Source: Pseudomonadota bacterium (lineage in GTDB: Bacteria > Pseudomonadota > Alphaproteobacteria > Sphingomonadales > Sphingomonadaceae). From it: 10,267 nt of DNA. The translations under genes were made by a program, and so were the position numbers. The number at the start of each line of letters is the position of its first letter. Position 1 is the stretch's first letter. Positions 5,610 to 10,267 of the stretch are shown piece by piece. The notes beneath the pieces were generated by a model that saw nothing but the letters and a program-made list of their open reading frames with translations, searched no databases and was not told the origin of the DNA. Location of the stretch: the NCBI GenBank assembly GCA_963205285.1, contig CAUJJQ010000134.1, positions 1 to 10,267 on the forward strand, written 5' to 3'.

Positions 5610-7028
5610 ATGGCCGAACAACGAATCTATGCGGGCGGTGCGCTGCGCCAGTTGCGGCGTGCCAGTGGCCTGACGCAGGCGGCAATGGCCGGTGCGCTCG
5701 ACATCTCCCCCTCTTACCTCAACCTCATCGAAAATGGCCAACGACCGCTCAGTGCCGCGCTGATCGTCCGGCTGGCCGAACGCTTTGGTTTTGATCCCGC
5801 GCGCCTCAATGACGACCATGGTGTGGGCGGCGCGGCGGCGCTCCGGCGGCGGCTGGGCGACCCGATGTTTGCCGATCTTGGCATAGGGGCACAGGAGGCG
5901 GAGGGGTGGTTACACCATGCCCCGATGCTCGCCGCTGCCTTTGCGCGCATATATGACCGCGCGCAGATGGTGGGCGACGGCGCAGCTTCCAGCGGTAAGG
6001 CCGAGGTCGAAACGGTCAAGCTGGTGCGGCTCGAAATCGAACGCTGGTCGAACCATTTTGCTGATCTGGACGCGGCGGCAGAGACGCTGGCGGACGAACT
6101 GCGCCTGACCAACCCCGACCTATATGGTGCGATTGCCGACCGGCTGCGGGTGCGCCACCAGATTGCGCTGCGCATCCTGCCGGCCGACGTCATGCCCGGC
6201 AGCCTGCGCCGGCTCGACCTCCATGCCCGGCAATTGCAATTGTCGGAGCTGCTCTCCCCCTCCTCGCGCTGCTTTCAGGCTGCCGTCATGCTGGGGCAGT
6301 TTGAGGTGCGCGACCAGTTGGAGGCATTGGCGGCGGGCGCAAAATTGCCTGATCGCGCGGCGCTGCGCCTCTTCAAACGGCACCTCGCGCATTATTTCGC
6401 CGCCGCTTTGATGATGCCCTATGGCCGGATTTTACGCGGTGCAGAGGGGAGTGGCTATGACCTCCCCCTCCTTGAACGGCGATTTGGTGTCAGTTTTGAA
6501 CAATTGGCGCACCGCCTGACAACCTTGCAACGCGTTGGCGCGCGCGGCCTGCCCTTTTTCATGCTGCGCATCGATCGCGCCGGACAGGTGAGTAAACGTT
6601 ATGCAGGCGCCAGCGGTTCGCCGATGGTCGATGGCGCGATTGGCTGTGCGCGCTGGCGGATTTTTGAAGCGTTCGAACGTCCGCATATGCTGGTCCATGA
6701 CCGCGTGATGTTGGAGGATGGTTCGCGCTGGCTCAGTTGGGCGCGCAATATAGAGGGGCAGGCGCGCGATGCCGCAGCCACGCCGGCGCGCTTTGCCGTG
6801 GTGCTGGGGTTGGAAGAACGCTTTGCCGCGTCAATCAGCGCGCCATCGATGAAAGGAGACTATGGCTTGGCAATGGCAGGGGGCGATGGGGTGCCCGCCA
6901 ATCCCGTCGGCCTTGGCTGCGCGCGATGCCAGCGTGCCGATTGCATCCAGCGCGCTCGCCCGCCACTCGGCCGAACGCTAATCGTCGATGAACGCGCGCG
7001 CAGCGCGGCGGCGTTCAGTTTTGGTTGA
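5610..7028 (+). CDS. XRE-type regulator of the RamB/PccR/ScfR family
   Basis: A 472-residue DNA-binding regulator. Residues ~10-65 form an XRE HTH (ALRQLRRASGLTQAAMAGAL, then SPSYLNLIENGQRPLS). Residues ~180-305 resemble the ImmA/IrrE (M78) region, with FKRHLAHYFAAALMMPYGRI (255-274) where a peptidase would have HExxH. Only H258 and H261 remain and the Glu is absent, so catalysis is unlikely. Residues ~305-472 match the short-chain fatty acyl-CoA regulator C-terminal domain, including TTLQRVGARGLPFFMLRIDRAG (split across 304-325) and a Cys cluster at 437, 440 and 445. Family members (RamB, PccR, ScfR) control acetate, propionate or glyoxylate genes in response to acyl-CoAs. The gene is divergent from aceA, so aceA is the likely target. 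No Shine-Dalgarno precedes ATG 5610, which suggests a leaderless mRNA. It converges with maeB, leaving a 19-base gap. Confidence 0.9.
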   Translation: MAEQRIYAGGALRQLRRASGLTQAAMAGALDISPSYLNLIENGQRPLSAALIVRLAERFGFDPARLNDDHGVGGAAALRRRLGDPMFADLGIGAQEAEGWLHHAPMLAAAFARIYDRAQMVGDGAASSGKAEVETVKLVRLEIERWSNHFADLDAAAETLADELRLTNPDLYGAIADRLRVRHQIALRILPADVMPGSLRRLDLHARQLQLSELLSPSSRCFQAAVMLGQFEVRDQLEALAAGAKLPDRAALRLFKRHLAHYFAAALMMPYGRILRGAEGSGYDLPLLERRFGVSFEQLAHRLTTLQRVGARGLPFFMLRIDRAGQVSKRYAGASGSPMVDGAIGCARWRIFEAFERPHMLVHDRVMLEDGSRWLSWARNIEGQARDAAATPARFAVVLGLEERFAASISAPSMKGDYGLAMAGGDGVPANPVGLGCARCQRADCIQRARPPLGRTLIVDERARSAAAFSFG

Positions 7029-7047
7029 AGCGGTGCCGGCAATCCTT

Positions 7048-9312
7048 CTAACGCACGATACCGCCTGAAACCAGAACGGCGAGCGTAACCAGCTCGCTCG
7101 CCGCCGCCGCCATTGGCGCGATTTGCACCGGCTTTTCCATGCCGACCAGCATCGGGCCGATGACGCTGTCGCCGCCCAGTTCGCGCAGCAGCTTGGCCGA
7201 CAAATTGGCCGATTGCAGCCCCGGCATCACCAAAATATTGGCCGGGCCCGACAGGCGGGCAAAGGGATATTTGGCCAGCATATTCATGTTGAGCGCGACA
7301 TCGGGCGTCATTTCCCCTTCATATTCGAAATTGACCCCCCGTTCGTCGAGGATTGCCACCGCATCGCGGATCGGTTCAAGCCAATTGCCCGGCGGATTGC
7401 CAAAGGTGGAATAAGACAGGAATGCAACGCGCGGTTCATGGCCCATGCGCCGCGCCACCGCCGCCGTTTCCACCGCAATCTCTGCCAATTGTGCAGATGT
7501 CGGCCGTTCATTGACCGTGGTGTCGGCCATGAACACGGTATGATGCTGTCCGACCAGCACATGGATGCCAAACGGCGTGCGGCCCTTGGCAGGGTCGATG
7601 ACGCGGCGCACTTCGCGGATCGATTGCGCATAGGTGCGGGTGACACCGGTCAGCAGCGCATCGCCCACCCCCAGTTCGACGAGCAGCGCGCCAAAAACGT
7701 TGCGATCCTGGTTGACCATGCGTGCGCAATCACGCTGCATATAGCCGCGCCGTTGCAACCGTTCATATAGCCGTTCGACCATCTGCGGCACCAGGGGTGA
7801 ATTGCGGCTGTTGTGGATTTCAAAGCTGTCCGGGTCGGAAACCCCCAGTTCGACCAGCTTTTCGCGCACATCATCGCGCCCGACCAGCACCGGCGTGCCA
7901 TAGCCGCCTTCGCGGAACATGATTGCCGCGCGCAGCACCACTTCTTCTTCAGCTTCGGCAAAAATGACCCGTCGCGGGTTACGTCGCGCCGCTTCATAGG
8001 CAAGCGTCAGCACCGATGTTGTCGGGTTGAGCCGCCCGCGCAGCGACTGACGATAAGCCTCCATATCCTCTATGGGGAGGCCAGCAACGCCGCTCTCCAT
8101 TGCCGCTTGTGCGACGGCGGCGGGCACCACCTCCATCAATCGCGGGTCAAATGGTGCAGGGATGATATATTCGCGGCCAAAGCTTTGCGCCCGCCCGCCA
8201 TAAGCGATCGCCACCTCCTCCGGTACAGGTTCGCGTGCCAGTTCGGCAATCGCGCGCGCCGCAGCGATTTTCATCACATCGTTAATCTGCGTCGCCCGGA
8301 CGTCGAGCGCGCCGCGAAAGATAAAGGGGAAACCCAAAACATTGTTGACCTGATTGGGATAATCGGACCGGCCGGTAGCGATAATCGCATCGGGACGCGC
8401 GGCCTTGGCATCAGGCGGGCTGATTTCCGGGTCAGGATTGGCCATCGCAAAGATGATCGGTGCCTTGGCCATATCCTTGACCATTTCCGGTTTGAGTGCG
8501 CCCGCCGCCGACAGGCCGAGGAAAACATCCGCACCCTTAAGCGCCTCTGTCAGTGTGCGAGCATCGGTCTTTACCGCATGCGCCGATTTCCACTGATCCA
8601 TCCCTTCCTGCCGACCTTGGTAGATGGTGCCTTTGCGGTCGCACATGATGACATTGTCATGTTTGACCCCCATCGCTTTGATAAGTTCGGTGCAGGCGAT
8701 TGCCGCCGCACCCGCGCCGTTCACCACAACTTTGACGTCGCTAAGTTTCCGTCCGGTCAAATGGCAGGCGTTAATCAGCCCCGCCGCCGTGATAATCGCG
8801 GTGCCGTGCTGATCGTCATGAAAAACGGGGATATTCATCCGTTCTTTGAGCGCCGCTTCGATAATGAAGCAATTGGGTGCGCCAATATCTTCCAAATTTA
8901 TCCCGCCGAAACTGGGTTCGAGCAGCGCGACCGCGTTGATAAAGGCGTCCGGATCCTCCGTTGCCACCTCTATGTCGATCGAATCGACATCGGCAAAACG
9001 TTTGAAGAGCACCGCCTTGCCCTCCATCACCGGTTTGGAGGCGAGCGCACCCAAATTGCCCAGCCCCAAAATGGCGGTGCCATTGGAAATCACGGCGACC
9101 AAATTACCCTTGGCGGTATAATCATAGGCAAGCGAAGGATCTTCAGCGATAGCGCGCACCGGCACCGCAACGCCGGGCGAATAGGCAAGCGACAAGTCGC
9201 GCTGCGTCGCCATCGGCTTGGACGCGATAATTTCGATTTTCCCCGGTCGACCATGCGCGTGGTACAGCAAGGCTTCGCGGTCAGAAAATTGCACCCGTGC
9301 GTCGTCGCTCAT
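7048..9312 (-). CDS. maeB: NADP-dependent malic enzyme with phosphotransacetylase-like domain
   Basis: A 754-residue two-domain protein; E. coli MaeB is 759 aa. The N-terminal malic enzyme part (~1-425) decarboxylates malate to pyruvate, usually making NADPH. It shows LSLAYSPGVAVPVRAI (40-55), TAKGNLVAVISNGTAILGLG (66-85), FGGINLEDI (135-143), PVFHDDQHGTA (162-172, metal and substrate site), the Rossmann loop VVVNGAGAAAIA (195-206) and IIFAMANPDPEI (286-297). The C-terminal ~325 residues resemble phosphate acetyltransferase (RVIFAEAEEEVVLRAA, PANILVMPGLQSANLS); in this hybrid family that domain is generally regulatory, sensing acetyl-CoA, and not catalytic. ATG 9312 is preceded by AAGGGG seven bases away. 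It is convergent with the ScfR-type regulator and divergent from mutS. Its position by aceA suggests joint use during growth on C2 or fatty acid carbon, draining malate to pyruvate. Cofactor preference is inferred from the family. Confidence 0.94.
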   Translation of the reverse strand: MSDDARVQFSDREALLYHAHGRPGKIEIIASKPMATQRDLSLAYSPGVAVPVRAIAEDPSLAYDYTAKGNLVAVISNGTAILGLGNLGALASKPVMEGKAVLFKRFADVDSIDIEVATEDPDAFINAVALLEPSFGGINLEDIGAPNCFIIEAALKERMNIPVFHDDQHGTAIITAAGLINACHLTGRKLSDVKVVVNGAGAAAIACTELIKAMGVKHDNVIMCDRKGTIYQGRQEGMDQWKSAHAVKTDARTLTEALKGADVFLGLSAAGALKPEMVKDMAKAPIIFAMANPDPEISPPDAKAARPDAIIATGRSDYPNQVNNVLGFPFIFRGALDVRATQINDVMKIAAARAIAELAREPVPEEVAIAYGGRAQSFGREYIIPAPFDPRLMEVVPAAVAQAAMESGVAGLPIEDMEAYRQSLRGRLNPTTSVLTLAYEAARRNPRRVIFAEAEEEVVLRAAIMFREGGYGTPVLVGRDDVREKLVELGVSDPDSFEIHNSRNSPLVPQMVERLYERLQRRGYMQRDCARMVNQDRNVFGALLVELGVGDALLTGVTRTYAQSIREVRRVIDPAKGRTPFGIHVLVGQHHTVFMADTTVNERPTSAQLAEIAVETAAVARRMGHEPRVAFLSYSTFGNPPGNWLEPIRDAVAILDERGVNFEYEGEMTPDVALNMNMLAKYPFARLSGPANILVMPGLQSANLSAKLLRELGGDSVIGPMLVGMEKPVQIAPMAAAASELVTLAVLVSGGIVR

Positions 9313-9362
9313 CCATCATCCCCTTTTTGTAGAACAGACTCTAGACCCGAGAGGCATATGGC

Positions 9363-9388
9363 GGCAAATGCTTTCATCGCCATTTGCC
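9363..9388. promoter_or_regulatory. Inverted repeat between maeB and mutS
   Basis: GGCAAATG (9363-9370) and CATTTGCC (9381-9388) are perfect eight-base arms separated by ten bases, in the 106-base region between the divergent maeB and mutS starts. The two arms are 18 bases centre to centre. It could be a regulator site for either gene or chance; no -35/-10 pair was identified with confidence. Confidence 0.35.
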
Positions 9389-9418
9389 CGCCTCGTCGCG
9401 CTGCGATAGGGAAGGCGC

Positions 9419-10267
9419 ATGGCCAGCCGCGCGCGCAAATCCCCCAGCAACCCCGCCGACGCAAAACCGCAAGGCGCAACACCGATGATGGTGCAATATT
9501 TCGCGCTAAAGGCCGAGGCGGGGGATTGCCTGCTTTTCTATCGCATGGGCGATTTTTTTGAGCTGTTTTTTGATGATGCGCGCACCGCCGCCCAAATCCT
9601 CGACATCGCGCTGACAACGCGCGGCGAACATGACGGTGACAAAGTGCCGATGTGCGGCGTCCCCGTCCATGCTGCCGAAACCTACCTCGCGCGGTTGATC
9701 CGCGCGGGTCAACGCGTCGCCATCGCCCAGCAGATTGAAACACCCGAACAGGCGCGCGCGCGCAACGGTTCCAAGGCACTGGTGCGCCGCGCCATCGTGC
9801 GGCGGGTAACAGCGGGCACGCTGACCGAAGAGGCGTTGCTCGAACCTAAAAGCGCCAATTGGCTGTTTGCCATTGCCGAAGCAGGCGGGGCATGGGGATG
9901 GGCGGCGGTTGATGTTTCGACAGGTGCCTTTGAAACCGGCGAAGATGGTGGCGAACTGGCAACCGTCGTCGCCCGCCTGCAACCCACCGAAATTTTGGTG
10001 GCGGAGGGGACGAGCACCCCGATCGACTTAGACGCAACACGACTCCACCCGCGTCCGCGCGCGACCTTTGACAGTATGCGCGGCGAAAAACGGCTGGCAC
10101 AGCTTTATGGCGTTGCCACGCTCGACGGCTTTGGTGCCTTCAGCCGCGCCGAACTGGCGGCGGCAGGCGCTGTCCTGGCATGGCTCGACAGCGCATCATC
10201 GGGCGAGCTGCCTTGGCTGCAAGTGCCGCGCCGCCGCGCGACAGCCAGCCTGCTCAGCATCGATGGG
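9419..10267 (+). CDS. mutS: DNA mismatch repair protein MutS, 5' part only
   Basis: The first 283 residues of MutS, which recognises mismatched bases and recruits MutL in post-replicative repair; the gene runs off the right edge (E. coli MutS is 853 aa). The mismatch-binding domain I begins at ~21: TPMMVQYFALKAEAGDCLLF (21-40), then YRMGDFFELFFDDA (41-54) carrying the Phe-x-Glu mismatch-reading motif at F46 and E48. The middle residue is Phe where E. coli has Tyr, which is tolerated. DIALTTRG and VPMCGVPVHAAETYLARLI follow, then VAIAQQIETPEQA, all typical of domain I. Domain II (connector) begins near residue 140 with WLFAIAEAGGAWGWAAVDVS. ATG 9419 is the first start after an in-frame TAG at 9407-9409, and GGGAAGG lies just upstream. 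The ATPase domain is outside the window. It is divergent from maeB. Confidence 0.96.
   Translation, partial: MASRARKSPSNPADAKPQGATPMMVQYFALKAEAGDCLLFYRMGDFFELFFDDARTAAQILDIALTTRGEHDGDKVPMCGVPVHAAETYLARLIRAGQRVAIAQQIETPEQARARNGSKALVRRAIVRRVTAGTLTEEALLEPKSANWLFAIAEAGGAWGWAAVDVSTGAFETGEDGGELATVVARLQPTEILVAEGTSTPIDLDATRLHPRPRATFDSMRGEKRLAQLYGVATLDGFGAFSRAELAAAGAVLAWLDSASSGELPWLQVPRRRATASLLSIDG

Noticed and set aside
7813..9561. 582-codon open frame on the plus strand opposite maeB
   Set aside because: It lies antisense to a clearly conserved malic enzyme and its translation is Arg/His-rich with no recognisable domain. Long antisense frames are common in GC-rich genes, and this one runs into mutS in another frame.

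Overview
The window looks like core chromosome of an alphaproteobacterium, most likely a sphingomonad (Sphingomonadales). The evidence is the gene content: a complex I NDUFA12-type subunit next to a DUF2155 lipoprotein and aat, a long-form isocitrate lyase with a divergent ScfR-type regulator, a malic enzyme–phosphotransacetylase hybrid, and a fatty acyl-AMP ligase with an SGSTRFPHGV loop. The sequence is GC-rich. I saw no insertion sequence, integrase, tRNA, rRNA, CRISPR array or phage gene. Family assignments are from recognition of the translated sequence; no search was run.

Left part (1-2913): the 5' part of a fatty acyl-AMP ligase gene runs leftward off the edge. Divergent from it is a tight rightward run: recX, a DUF192 lipoprotein, an NDUFA12-family protein and a DUF2155 lipoprotein. 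Gaps are 19 and 44 bases, then a one-base stop/start overlap.

Centre-left (2697-3563): aat, on the minus strand, converges on the DUF2155 gene and overlaps its 3' end by 217 bases. A strong leftward intrinsic terminator lies just upstream of aat and closes the next transcript.

Centre (3601-9312): a carbon-metabolism block. Isocitrate lyase (aceA) is followed by a 52-residue small protein gene, with a 29-base tandem repeat at the aceA stop codon. Divergent from aceA is an HTH regulator of the RamB/PccR/ScfR family, with a palindrome ending three bases before its start codon. The regulator converges with maeB. Together these genes cover the glyoxylate-shunt entry and the malate-to-pyruvate exit, with a likely acyl-CoA-responsive regulator between them.

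Right edge (9419-10267): the 5' third of mutS, divergent from maeB.

I found no new multi-gene defence or mobile system. The items most worth a second look are the aat/DUF2155 antisense coding overlap, the small protein in the aceA transcript, the duplicated aceA stop-codon hairpin, and the operator-like palindrome at an apparently leaderless regulator gene. There is no gene-free stretch longer than 300 bases; the longest is the 169-base aceA/regulator intergenic region.
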